This document shows positions 17,806 to 26,469 of a stretch of 64,000 nt of DNA, piece after piece. The notes beneath the pieces are model-generated. The model worked only from the letters and a program-made list of their open reading frames with translations. It made no database searches and was not told the origin of the DNA. The DNA is taken from positions 62,001-126,000 of the forward strand of contig JAJFJQ010000059.1 in NCBI GenBank assembly GCA_021773835.1, given 5' to 3'. Within the stretch, counting starts at the first letter, position 1; each line of letters opens with the position of its first letter. Source of the DNA: Gammaproteobacteria bacterium (GTDB taxonomy: Bacteria; Pseudomonadota; Gammaproteobacteria; Ga0077536). Made by a program: the position numbers and the translations under genes.

Positions 17806-18468
17806 ATGAGTGCATTACAAAACATCTCAATGCTCGATCGCCGTGTACCGAAATCCGCGAACGGCAACGGGCCGCCCTACCCTGACTTCCGGGCGTTACT
17901 TGGGCGCAAGGCGTGGTGGGCGCTTCCGCCAGCAGTACGGGCCCGCTTTGACGGGACCCACGGAAAATTCGCCGAGAAAATCTACGCTGGGGTTATGGCC
18001 GAGGTTCGCGCCTCGCGACTTGGACTTTTGCTAGCCAAACTTTGTGTCTTGTTTGGCACGCCCATAGTGCCACTGACTGGGCACAAGGTGCCTATGTTTG
18101 TGCGCCTATTCCACGTTAAAAAGTGTGCCGGCATTGCATGGGAGCGTCTGTACCGTTTTCCCAACCGCCCCACTATCTCGGTGCGCTCAACCAAAATGTT
18201 AAATGCGGAAGGTCAGCTTATTGAGGCACTCGGGTTTGGTCTGTGTATGCCACTAAAGCTGGTCGAGGTAGGCGGCGAATTGCATTTCATTAGTCAAGGC
18301 TACTACTTCCAATGGGGTCGCCTACGCATTCCGCTGCCGCGTTGGTTTCCGCCTGGCACAACAACGGTCATTCATCGCGATCTTGGCGACGGTCGTTTTC
18401 AATTCATTCTGAGAACCAGTCACCCATGGTTCGGCGAGATGTTTTATCAAACAGGTGTGTTTTCCTAA
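17806..18468 (+). CDS. DUF4166 domain protein
   Basis: A 220-residue protein matching my memory of the DUF4166 family: an opening FRALLGRKAWWALPPAVRARFDG, a central RLFHVKKCAGIAWERLYRFPN, and a late GYYFQWGRLRIPLPRWFPPG followed by a predicted beta-rich end. No signal peptide or clear membrane helix is evident, and no catalytic residues are assigned. In other bacteria the domain occurs beside or fused to NAD-binding saccharopine-dehydrogenase or epimerase-type proteins, in keeping with the TIGR01777 gene here, whose start follows the stop by 12 bp. Function unknown. Confidence 0.8.
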   Translation: MSALQNISMLDRRVPKSANGNGPPYPDFRALLGRKAWWALPPAVRARFDGTHGKFAEKIYAGVMAEVRASRLGLLLAKLCVLFGTPIVPLTGHKVPMFVRLFHVKKCAGIAWERLYRFPNRPTISVRSTKMLNAEGQLIEALGFGLCMPLKLVEVGGELHFISQGYYFQWGRLRIPLPRWFPPGTTTVIHRDLGDGRFQFILRTSHPWFGEMFYQTGVFS

Positions 18469-18479
18469 TGGAGAAGATA

Positions 18480-19475
18480 ATGAACGCTGAGTTCAAACCA
18501 AACCCACGAACGATCCTAATCACTGGCGCAACCGGATTTATTGGCCAATACATTTGCCGCACAGCACACGCGGCGGGCGATCATTTAATCGTGTTGTCCC
18601 GAGATCCAAAAAAGGCGCGAAACCGATTGAGCGCAGCGATCCAGATCGTAACGAATGTTGACCAAATCGACCGTGCACAGCACATTGATGTTGTCATTAA
18701 CCTCGCCGGCGCACCGATCGCTGGTTGGTTTTGGACACGCGCGCGGCGCCAATTATTACTCGATAGCCGAGTTCAAACAACGCAGGCAATTGTCGATCTG
18801 ATTGAACGCTTGGAGAAAAAACCGAACCTGTTAGTCAGCGCATCGGCGATCGGCTACTACGGTATCCATGGGGAAAGGCGTTTAATCGAGTCTGATAAAG
18901 CGGGCTCGATATTCCAGTCACGCTTATGCGAACAATGGGAAAAGACAGCGCGTCAAGCGGAACGGTTCGGCACTCGCGTTTGTCTGCTGCGTTTGGGCCT
19001 CGTACTCGGGCGTGGCGGCGGTGTGTTATCAATGCTTATGCTGCCGCTAATGGTCCGTTCTCAATTCCTTTTCGGTAGTGGCAATCAATGGGTCTCATGG
19101 ATCCATATCGAGGATGTCGCTCGTCTGATCAAGTTCGCGATTGAAACGGACGCATTACGCGGACCGGTCAACGGCACAACGTCACGGCCGGTAAACCACA
19201 AAGAGCTGATGGTTGAGATCGCGAAACGTCGACGGCCTCTGTTTAAGATTAAGATCCCTGCAGCGGTATTACGCTGGACGCTCGGCGAAGTTGCGCAGTT
19301 ATTTGTTGACGGCCAAAAAGTGGCGCCGATTAGCGCGCCGGCGCTTGGGTTTAAGTACCGTTTTGAAAAACTGAATCGTGCGCTCGACGACTTGTTGAGC
19401 AAGCATTCCGTGCGGAAATCCGTAGAGGACTATTTGGCGACAACTATATTTAAGCGCCCGCGAGGCTCACAATAA
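18480..19475 (+). CDS. TIGR01777-family NAD(P)-binding epimerase-like protein
   Basis: A 331-residue extended-SDR-like protein (YfcH relatives). The ATG at 18480 is preceded by GGAGAAG at ideal spacing; an ATG overlapping the previous stop (18468) is possible but less likely, and a start at 18312 lies inside the DUF4166 gene. The nucleotide-binding loop is TGATGFIG, NLAGAPI follows, and SASAIGYYG holds the family's Ser and Tyr. The C-terminal LLSKHS tail is typical. The reaction is unknown for the family. It lies between DUF4166 and DCC genes in one transcription unit. Confidence 0.9.
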   Translation: MNAEFKPNPRTILITGATGFIGQYICRTAHAAGDHLIVLSRDPKKARNRLSAAIQIVTNVDQIDRAQHIDVVINLAGAPIAGWFWTRARRQLLLDSRVQTTQAIVDLIERLEKKPNLLVSASAIGYYGIHGERRLIESDKAGSIFQSRLCEQWEKTARQAERFGTRVCLLRLGLVLGRGGGVLSMLMLPLMVRSQFLFGSGNQWVSWIHIEDVARLIKFAIETDALRGPVNGTTSRPVNHKELMVEIAKRRRPLFKIKIPAAVLRWTLGEVAQLFVDGQKVAPISAPALGFKYRFEKLNRALDDLLSKHSVRKSVEDYLATTIFKRPRGSQ

Positions 19476-19479
19476 CGCT

Positions 19480-19956
19480 ATGGACAGGGACGATTATCCG
19501 CCCGGGGTAACGCCCGCAAGCGCCATTGTTATGTTCGATGGCGTTTGCGTGTTGTGTAACGCCTGCGCACAATATCTCATCAAATATGATACAGAAAGCG
19601 TTTTCACACTAGCCTCAATGCAATCGCCCGAAGGCCAGGCAATCTTGCAATGGTTTGGACTCAAAACGGACGATTTCGATACCCTGCTATTAGTCGAAGG
19701 ACGATCGTATTACGAACGTTCCGAGGCGTTTATCCGAATATTCGCGCGCCTTCCCTTCCCGTGGAAACTATTGAGGTTTCTGCGATTTGTTCCAGCAGCG
19801 ATCCGTAATTGGGCCTACAACCGGATCGCGTTAAACCGTTATGCCCTGTTCGGTAAATTCGATAGTTGCGTATTACCCGATGCCAATAATCGAAGCCGTT
19901 TTCTCGTTGGGGGCAATCACACTCAAAAGCAACGCTTGGGAGACAAGCAAACCTAG
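19480..19956 (+). CDS. DCC-family thiol-disulfide-type protein (DUF393)
   Basis: A 158-residue protein with the defining motif near its N-terminus: VMFDGVCVLCN, giving D-G-x-C-x2-C. This is the DCC family, thought to be thioredoxin-like. The remaining sequence (RSEAFIRIFARLPFPWKLLRFLRFVPAAIRNWAYNRIALNRYALFG) is the usual hydrophobic-basic continuation of the family and suggests membrane contact. It begins 4 bp after the TIGR01777 stop, so it is the last gene of the regulator/DUF4166 cluster. A redox role is inferred. Confidence 0.9.
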   Translation: MDRDDYPPGVTPASAIVMFDGVCVLCNACAQYLIKYDTESVFTLASMQSPEGQAILQWFGLKTDDFDTLLLVEGRSYYERSEAFIRIFARLPFPWKLLRFLRFVPAAIRNWAYNRIALNRYALFGKFDSCVLPDANNRSRFLVGGNHTQKQRLGDKQT

Positions 19957-20063
19957 CGTCGACGACATAAGTTTTTCAAGTCCCAATATGTTGGGGTATA
20001 CCATTTCATTGTAAAAACATCATTTTCGCACGACAATCCTCACAACCTATGTGGAGGACAATC

Positions 20064-20996
20064 GTGGATCTGGCAATCATTCGAAACACATTTTGCACGC
20101 TACTCATGCTGGTGATGGTCATACCGGTCAATGCCGATGTGCCGCCGTTGCAACTGAAAGTCTTTAAAAGTTCCGAGGACCACATGGGCTTGGGCGTCAA
20201 CTCGGCAATCATCTACGGCGAGAAAGAAGCTGTACTGGTCGATGCCCAATTCACGTTATCAAACGCACATCGCCTGGTCGCCGAGATCCTCGAGACCGGA
20301 CGCGAATTGACCACGATCTACATTACCCACGAACATCCAGACCACTTCTTGGGTCTTCCCGTGGTCAAACAGGCGTTCCCCGATGCGAAGGTGGTTTCAA
20401 TCAAGGAAAGCGCCGACGATGTTAACGCGAGTTTCGAATTCAAATTGAACTACTGGGGCAATAAAGTACTCGGCAGCAATGGCGCGAAAACGTCGGTATT
20501 TGTGGAAACACTTAAGCAACCGTTGATCATGCTTGAGGGAAGACGGCTAGAGATCCTCGGACCCTTTCAAGGAGATGGCCCGAACTCAAGCGTCGTATGG
20601 GTACCGTCGATTAAGACCCTTATCGCGTCGGACTTGATCTATGACCACGCGCATGCCTGGATGTCTGCAGCTAAGACCCCGGCCTTGCGACAAGCATGGC
20701 TAGACGCGCTCGATATACTCGAAGCGCTGCAACCGGAAATCGTCGTGCCGGGTCATGCGCCGTCGGATCAGTATTTGTCTCCCGCTTCGATCAACTACAC
20801 TCGGCAATACATTAAAACGTTTATTGCAAAGCTTAACGAGACCAACGACTCCGCTGAACTTATGGCCGAGATGCGCCGCATCTATCCAGACGTAGCGATG
20901 CAATTCTCGATCGAATACGGCTCAAAGATCCTCAAAGATGGTTGGGTCTGGGAAGGCCAATGGCCCGAATCTCTACGCAATCTGAAACCGGAATAG
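20064..20996 (+). CDS. Exported MBL-fold metallo-hydrolase
   Basis: A 310-residue metallo-beta-lactamase-fold protein. I choose GTG at 20064 because GGAGG sits 6 bases upstream; an ATG at 20049 would include that site in the coding region. Residues 1 to about 22 form a hydrophobic export signal ending near NADVP. The metal motif is H89-x-H91-x-D93-H94 (HEHPDH), and a late VPGHAPSD supplies another His. The protein likely acts in the periplasm; the substrate is unknown. It stands alone ~110 bp after the DCC gene. Confidence 0.86.
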   Translation: MDLAIIRNTFCTLLMLVMVIPVNADVPPLQLKVFKSSEDHMGLGVNSAIIYGEKEAVLVDAQFTLSNAHRLVAEILETGRELTTIYITHEHPDHFLGLPVVKQAFPDAKVVSIKESADDVNASFEFKLNYWGNKVLGSNGAKTSVFVETLKQPLIMLEGRRLEILGPFQGDGPNSSVVWVPSIKTLIASDLIYDHAHAWMSAAKTPALRQAWLDALDILEALQPEIVVPGHAPSDQYLSPASINYTRQYIKTFIAKLNETNDSAELMAEMRRIYPDVAMQFSIEYGSKILKDGWVWEGQWPESLRNLKPE

Positions 20997-21031
20997 AGAC
21001 AAATAGCGCCGAGCGCCATGTCGCCAGACGG

Positions 21032-21691
21032 CTATTTTTTGAGGGCCCTTGCAGCGTCGTTGAACGGGTAGTACTTTCCAGGCGACACGTTCTCTCGTTC
21101 CAGTTGTGACTTCACGGCCTCCTCTAACGCATAGTACTCCTGCGCTTTTGCGACCACCCGCTCGATGTCGACCGCCGGGACTACGATGACGCCACCGTCG
21201 TCGGCGGTGATGTAGTCGCCGGGCATCACCAACACACCACCACACTGCACCGCGGTTTGTGCCTCAAACGGCAACATGTGGGTGGGCATCGTCATATTGG
21301 TATCGCGAGTACAAAACAAACCGAAACCGTACGTTTTGCACGTGGTTAGATCCCGGATCCCGCCGTCAGTCACAACCCCGGCCGCACCGCGTTGCTTTAA
21401 ACGCAAGAGCTTTATGTCGCCCACCGCAGAGGGCCAACCAAGGCGCATCGCATCCATCACCAGTACGCTGTCGGGACCACAATGCTCCATTGCAAGGTAC
21501 TCTGCGCTGCCAGTGCCGCCAATGACTTGCTCACGTAAATCCGGGCGCGACGGTACGAAGCGCATAGTCACCGCACGGCCGACCATTTTTTGGCCGGGGA
21601 TCTGCGAATACACCTCACGCATATGCGTGTTAGTGTTCCCCATCCCATCCATCGCATCGAGCAGGGTGGATGAAGGAAGATCTCTGAGCAC
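21032..21691 (-). CDS. RraA-like aldolase/decarboxylase family protein
   Basis: A 219-residue protein of the RraA/HMG-aldolase family. It contains SSTLLDAMDGMG near the N-terminus, a GRAVTMRF strand, and GVVTDGGIRDL, whose Arg and Asp contribute to the substrate and divalent-metal site in HMG/CHA aldolases. PGDYITADDGGVIVVP is the usual late segment. The start is GTG at 21691; the frame is open for a further ~25 codons without an ATG or strong ribosome-binding site, so the N-terminus is uncertain. A catabolic aldolase acting on 4-hydroxy-4-methyl-2-oxoglutarate-like acids is plausible given nearby ring-catabolism genes. Confidence 0.82.
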   Translation of the reverse strand: MLRDLPSSTLLDAMDGMGNTNTHMREVYSQIPGQKMVGRAVTMRFVPSRPDLREQVIGGTGSAEYLAMEHCGPDSVLVMDAMRLGWPSAVGDIKLLRLKQRGAAGVVTDGGIRDLTTCKTYGFGLFCTRDTNMTMPTHMLPFEAQTAVQCGGVLVMPGDYITADDGGVIVVPAVDIERVVAKAQEYYALEEAVKSQLERENVSPGKYYPFNDAARALKK

Positions 21692-21805
21692 CTCAAGTAT
21701 CGCGGTATCGGCAGGTTCAATGGTCGTACCGTTTACCCGGAAGTCGTATATGCGACGGCTTCTAAACCGCTATGACGGCGAAACAATGAATGTGCGTGGG
21801 CCGGT

Positions 21806-22087
21806 CTACTCGCCGACCAACACGAAGGTACTATCGAGCGCGGCCTCGCGAGTGGGGACGAGTGCCTGGTACTCGGGGGACTCATACCAAGCGCGCGCAG
21901 TCGCAGCATCTGGAAATTGGAGCACAACCGATATCTTGTGATCGCTCGAACCACTTAATACCGACATTGGACCCCGTGCGATAACCTCACCGCCGTGTGC
22001 GCCAACGATCGGCCCCGCCGCCGCGCCATATTCCTGCATCTTATCTGGGTCGGTGACGGTGCCTTGGACAATGACATAGGCGCTCAT
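21806..22087 (-). CDS. DUF1330 domain protein
   Basis: A 93-residue ferredoxin-like-fold protein with the DUF1330 pattern: AYVIVQGTVTDPDKMQEY at the start, GGEVIARG in the middle, and FPDAATARAWYESPEYQAL before the last strand. AGGAGA precedes the ATG. The family belongs to the dimeric alpha-beta barrel group; its function is unknown. It lies upstream of the RraA-like gene on the same strand with a ~114-bp gap. Confidence 0.9.
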   Translation of the reverse strand: MSAYVIVQGTVTDPDKMQEYGAAAGPIVGAHGGEVIARGPMSVLSGSSDHKISVVLQFPDAATARAWYESPEYQALVPTREAALDSTFVLVGE

Positions 22088-22246
22088 GTTTATTTCTCCT
22101 AATAGGGAAGTTGCGTGGGTTGCATCTTGTGATGCGCGTCTTTCTCATTCTAATGCGCCGCGCCCACGGCCATCAACTCACATGCTAGCGCCGAGACGTC
22201 GTAGGCCGCCGTGCGGACAGCGGTTAAAGCTGAACTCATCGATGTA

Positions 22247-22432
22247 TTAGGCGGCGTCAAATCTTGCCTTATTTTCGGCCATCCACTTCTCCATTTCCGC
22301 CTTACCATGATTTGGATCGTTCATTACTTCAGCATGGGCCTCAGTGTAATGTGGTCGCAGCGCCATCATCCAATCTTCAAAGGTTTCACCCTCGGCCGTT
22401 ACCTCGCACAGATCACATTTAAGCGTTTTCAT
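22247..22432 (-). CDS. Small CxxC protein, function unknown
   Basis: A 61-residue acidic protein starting at the ATG at 22432, preceded by AAGGG. A longer frame upstream carries a non-protein-like extension. It has LKCDLCEV (Cys6, Cys9) and two histidines in LRPHYTEAH, which could form a zinc site, then an acidic-lysine helical tail (KAEMEKWMAENKARF). It resembles small zinc-binding proteins often annotated as hypothetical (perhaps DUF1059-like). I cannot assign a function. Confidence 0.65.
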   Translation of the reverse strand: MKTLKCDLCEVTAEGETFEDWMMALRPHYTEAHAEVMNDPNHGKAEMEKWMAENKARFDAA

Positions 22433-22610
22433 GACCCTTATCCCGTCTCGTATGCAGGTACAGGAATGTACCACATGATCCGACAACATCGATGACGCGC
22501 GAGTGTGTCCATGTCTTACGGTCCTATTCTGTGGCGATGCCAAAATTTGTTGCGTACCCGCACTCACGGGTACCCTTTGTACTTCAGCCTAAATCTCAGA
22601 GTAACTGCAC

Positions 22611-23363
22611 ATGGTCGACAAAAATGAAACCACAGCGCTTATTGTTGGAGGTACTGCAGGTATCGGCCTCGCGACGGCAACTCGATTTGCCGCCACCGGA
22701 TCGCGGGTCGCGATCGCAGGACGCGACGCCGCACGTGGCGAAGCCGCATTGGCGACATTAATCTCAACAGGCGCTGAGGCAATGTATCTCGCAGTCGATG
22801 TTCAAGATACAAGCAGCGTTGAAGCGCTCGTTAAAGCCGTCACCGCCAAATGGGGTCGACTAGATTACGCCTTCAATAATGCTGGCTGGGAGGGGGTCCC
22901 GGGACCTGTACAGGAAGCCGCCGAAGACGACTGGACCCGCATGATCGATATCAAATTAAATGGCGTTTGGCGTGGACTACGGACACAAATTACGCAAATG
23001 CGCAAACAGGGTTATGGCGCTATTGTGAACATGGCCGGCAACTGGGGGCTCAACGGCTTTCCGAATTTTGCGGCCTATTGCGCGGCAGCGCACGGGATCG
23101 TGGGACTGACCAAAGCCGCCGCCTTGGAAGTCGCGGCGGCGAATATTCGGATAAATGCGGTATGTCCAGGCGCCGTCGATGCACCCATGCTCGACCGCAT
23201 GGTTGATGGCAGCGCGGAAGCAAAGAAGTCATTTGGACAACAGCTCGCAATCGGCAGGGTTTGTACTCCCGAAGAAGTCGCCAATCTCGTCGTGTGGTTG
23301 TGCTCATCGGAAGCCTCGTATATCAACGGCGCGAGCATTCCACTGGACGGCGGTGGGGTGTAG
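22611..23363 (+). CDS. SDR-fold protein lacking catalytic Ser and Lys
   Basis: A 250-residue classical short-chain dehydrogenase fold. The cofactor loop is GGTAGIG and FNNAG is intact, so NAD(P) binding is likely. At the active site Tyr156 is present, but the sequence reads YCAAA instead of YxxxK (Ala160 for Lys), and the serine 13 residues before the Tyr is Gly143 (NMAGNWG). The other SDR in this window (28463-29230) has both residues. This protein may be a binding or regulatory homologue or use altered chemistry. It ends with the usual GASIPLDGGG segment. Confidence 0.88.
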   Translation: MVDKNETTALIVGGTAGIGLATATRFAATGSRVAIAGRDAARGEAALATLISTGAEAMYLAVDVQDTSSVEALVKAVTAKWGRLDYAFNNAGWEGVPGPVQEAAEDDWTRMIDIKLNGVWRGLRTQITQMRKQGYGAIVNMAGNWGLNGFPNFAAYCAAAHGIVGLTKAAALEVAAANIRINAVCPGAVDAPMLDRMVDGSAEAKKSFGQQLAIGRVCTPEEVANLVVWLCSSEASYINGASIPLDGGGV

Positions 23364-23417
23364 TTGTCCGTTGATGCGACTCGGTGGTGTTGCCGAGAGC
23401 GAGAGCGAGATCGAATC

Positions 23418-25265
23418 TCACGCACTCTCTTTGCGCTTTTCGCGTTTTTTTTCACCCGTACGCTTTGGCTTCTTCGGTTTTTTCGGCTTTTTCGGCTTCT
23501 TGGTCTTACCAGTTGACTCTTGGTCGACCTTCGCATCCGTCCGATGGTCAAGTTCAATCCGCAGCTGTTGCCCCCGGACTCGCACCTTGCGCAGCAGTTG
23601 AAAGATATCTTTTGGCATACCCTCGGGTAGATCCACCGTGCTGAAGGCGTCGTAAAGTTTAATGTAGCCGATGTTCTCGCTATCAAGCCCTGCTTCGTTC
23701 GCGATGGCACCAACGATGTGTTTCGGCAAAACTTCGTGGTCGCGTCCGACGGCCAGACGATAACGTTCCATCCCCGCTTCAGGCTTCTTAACGGCACCGG
23801 GTCGATCATGGGACGATTTACGCTCTCCACGGGCTGGGCGATCACGGTTCGACTGTTTTTGCCCGCTCGATCGTTCGTCATCGAATTTCTGATCTGGAAT
23901 TTTCGGTAGCTTAGGGCTTAGCGGCCGCTCACGTTGCACCAGAAACGCAAGCGCGGCGGCGATCTCGCTCAGGTCTGCATCGTGGATCTGTTGGTAGCTC
24001 GCGATCACAGATTCGAAGGAGTCAAGATCCTGGGACTCGATCGTTGAGGTGATCAACGCTTTGAATTGACTGACTCTCCGATCGACGATGTCTTCTTGAC
24101 TCGGTAAGGGCATTGCATCGATTGTCTTGCCGGTCGCCTTCTCGATAGAACGCAGCATCCGGCGTTCTCTGGGCGCAACAAAGATGATGGCCTCACCGCT
24201 GCGTCCGGCACGCGCGGTGCGCCCGATGCGGTGGATGTAAGCCTCCGTATCGTAAGGAATATCATAGTTGACGACATGACTGATGCGATTAACGTCCAAG
24301 CCTCGGGCGGCGACATCGGTGGCGACAAGGATGTCTATGCGTCCGCTTTTCAATCGGCCAACGGTGCGCTCGCGCAGTACCTGAGCCATATCACCGTTTA
24401 AGGGCGCGCTAGAAAACCCACGGGCCTCAAGCTTCTCTGCCAATTCAACTGTTAGTGTTTTCGTGCGCACGAAAATCAACATCGCCTCGAAGTTCTCAAC
24501 CTCCAGGATCCTGGTTAAGGCGTCGAGCTTATGGCGGCTGGTGACCTGGCAGTAACGTTGGCGGACGGTTGAGACCGTGGCGGATTTAGATTTTATGGCA
24601 ATCTCGACGGGGTCGCGTAAATGCCGTTGCGCAATCTTCCGTATGGCACTTGGCATCGTCGCGGAGAACAACGCCACTTGTTTCTCTGCCGGCGTATGCG
24701 ACAGGATCGCCTCGACCTCATCGACGAAGCCCATCCGCAGCATTTCATCGGCCTCGTCCAACACCACGGTGGTGATAGTCTTCAAATTCAAGGTGCCGCG
24801 ACGAATATGGTCTTGAATGCGCCCCGGCGTTCCGACCACGGCATGTACACCACGGCGCAGTTGACGCAGCTGCGAATCCATCCCTTGACCGCCGTACACC
24901 GGCAACACATGAAACCCCTCGAAATACCGCGCATAGGTTTGCATCGCTTCGGCGACTTGAATCGCAAGCTCGCGCGTTGGCGTCAGCACCAAAATTTGCG
25001 GTTGTTGCCGTTCGACCGTAATCCGCTGGAGTGCCGGTAAGGCAAACGCGGCGGTTTTACCGGTGCCCGTTTGCGCCTGCCCAACGACATCGCGCCCGTC
25101 GAGTAGCGGCGGAATTGCGGCACTTTGGATTGGCGAAGGCATTTCGTAGCCGGTCTCTTCGATCGCCCGAACGAGCACTTCATTGAGACCAAGAGTCGCG
25201 AACGGAGTCGCTGATGCGACATCGCCGGCGCGCTGCGTCTCGGGGATCGTAACTGCTTCGTTCAC
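23418..25265 (-). CDS. deaD: DEAD-box RNA helicase, DeaD/CsdA-like
   Basis: A 615-residue ATP-dependent RNA helicase. The Q motif is followed by AQTGTGKT (64-71), LDEADEML, FSATMPS, ARGLDV and HRIGRTARAG. After the two RecA domains there is a linker and a DbpA-type RNA-binding domain (YRLAVGRDHEVLPKHIVGAI), as in DeaD/CsdA. The C-terminus is an unusually regular Lys-Pro tail of KKP triplets followed by a basic end. DeaD-type enzymes remodel RNA in ribosome assembly and mRNA decay, especially in the cold. A second helicase of the RhlE type is at 37591. Confidence 0.93.
   Translation of the reverse strand: MNEAVTIPETQRAGDVASATPFATLGLNEVLVRAIEETGYEMPSPIQSAAIPPLLDGRDVVGQAQTGTGKTAAFALPALQRITVERQQPQILVLTPTRELAIQVAEAMQTYARYFEGFHVLPVYGGQGMDSQLRQLRRGVHAVVGTPGRIQDHIRRGTLNLKTITTVVLDEADEMLRMGFVDEVEAILSHTPAEKQVALFSATMPSAIRKIAQRHLRDPVEIAIKSKSATVSTVRQRYCQVTSRHKLDALTRILEVENFEAMLIFVRTKTLTVELAEKLEARGFSSAPLNGDMAQVLRERTVGRLKSGRIDILVATDVAARGLDVNRISHVVNYDIPYDTEAYIHRIGRTARAGRSGEAIIFVAPRERRMLRSIEKATGKTIDAMPLPSQEDIVDRRVSQFKALITSTIESQDLDSFESVIASYQQIHDADLSEIAAALAFLVQRERPLSPKLPKIPDQKFDDERSSGQKQSNRDRPARGERKSSHDRPGAVKKPEAGMERYRLAVGRDHEVLPKHIVGAIANEAGLDSENIGYIKLYDAFSTVDLPEGMPKDIFQLLRKVRVRGQQLRIELDHRTDAKVDQESTGKTKKPKKPKKPKKPKRTGEKKREKRKESA
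23462..23500. repeat. Short coding repeat (Lys-Pro tail of the helicase)
   Basis: A 9-bp unit, on the plus strand close to TTTTTCGGC/TTCTTCGGT, is repeated about four times and encodes successive Lys-Lys-Pro triplets. It is in frame within the 3' end of the DeaD-like gene and may vary in copy number between strains. Confidence 0.7.
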
Positions 25266-25506
25266 GGTTCGGCCTAGGACTGGATTGACGGGAAGGGATG
25301 CGGATCATACGCTAATCGTTCGCCCGGCGCTCGTTAAGCAATCTCGCTAGACGGTTTGACTAACCATCGACCTGGCGCGGCCACCCACAAACGGGTTGCC
25401 AAGTCATTCATTTGGCGCGGGCGGTCACTCGATTTGCTGTTCCAACAATTAGGAGCAGCGGATCTCGAAACCAATAACTTCAGATTATCAATGATTTATC
25501 ATCGGG

Positions 25507-26295
25507 ATGAGATTTCTCGTTACAGCTTTTGCTGCTTTTTGCATTTGCGTCGTTGCGACCACCGACGGTGTTGCCGCGGAGGAAGAGGATAACCTCGGCC
25601 AAACGGCTACTCGACCCCGCTCACGGCTTGATCTCAGGGTCAAGTACACGCAAATTAAAAGCGACGTTGAAATGGTCAAACTTACTGCGCGGGTCGACCA
25701 CCCGATTGACATCGGTAATGGTTGGAAACTCAATACACGCGTGAGCCAAGGGTTCTTTTTTAGCGATCTTCCGAGCTCCGATAATCGCGACCGTGAAATG
25801 GAAGAGGGTTTCGGTGATTTGCTAACGCAGGCATTTTTCATCCCACCGTCCGATGGAAATGTTGCTTTCGGCTTTGGTCTACGCGCTATATTCCCAACCG
25901 CAACCCAGGACCAATTAGGCAGCGGAAAGTACAGCGTGGTGCCGATCGGGGTGATACTGCACTTCCCGACTTGGCTGCCGGCTGGCAGTTTCGTCGGCCT
26001 TGGGATCCGTAATGAAATCGGTTTTGGTGGCGACGATGATCGCGACGACATCCACGAATTACAGATCGTGCCGGTTGCGAACATTCGCCTATCCGGCAAA
26101 TCATTCGTCAGTTTCTTCCCAACAATTCGACGGGATTGGAAAGACGACAATGATATGTTCTTCCCATTCGACCTCGAGTTTGGTCGTGCTATCGGTAAAG
26201 GTAAGGTAGGTTCGCTACGTCTCCAGGCGCCGATGGTCAACGAACAGAACCGCTACGATTGGACGCTTGAAGCACGTGTGACCTTCCTTTTTTAG
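25507..26295 (+). CDS. Predicted outer-membrane beta-barrel protein
   Basis: A 262-residue protein with an export signal at residues 1 to about 24 (hydrophobic, ending at VAA) and then alternating short beta strands rich in aromatic and charged residues. It ends in ARVTFLF, with the terminal Phe typical of outer-membrane barrel insertion. I recognise no named family; it resembles small conserved barrel proteins of unknown role. It is transcribed alone, divergently from the helicase gene, with ~240 bp between them. A transport or structural role at the outer membrane is a guess. Confidence 0.7.
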   Translation: MRFLVTAFAAFCICVVATTDGVAAEEEDNLGQTATRPRSRLDLRVKYTQIKSDVEMVKLTARVDHPIDIGNGWKLNTRVSQGFFFSDLPSSDNRDREMEEGFGDLLTQAFFIPPSDGNVAFGFGLRAIFPTATQDQLGSGKYSVVPIGVILHFPTWLPAGSFVGLGIRNEIGFGGDDDRDDIHELQIVPVANIRLSGKSFVSFFPTIRRDWKDDNDMFFPFDLEFGRAIGKGKVGSLRLQAPMVNEQNRYDWTLEARVTFLF

Positions 26296-26469
26296 TTCAT
26301 CTAGCGCAGTCGGCGAGCACCTTTCGACTAGGAGTACACAGCAGGCAACCAGTTTTTGTTCAGCAAACTTTTTTTCTAGAATCGGGGTCGGCGCTTAGAA
26401 ACTGATACGGTCGCGTCGTGACACTATCATTTCCACCGCCGGCCCAGCGCACGACATAACGGGAGATGT

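Noticed and set aside
18312-18479. Upstream extension of the TIGR01777 gene
   Set aside because: It lies inside the DUF4166 gene; GGAGAAG before the ATG at 18480 supports the shorter start.
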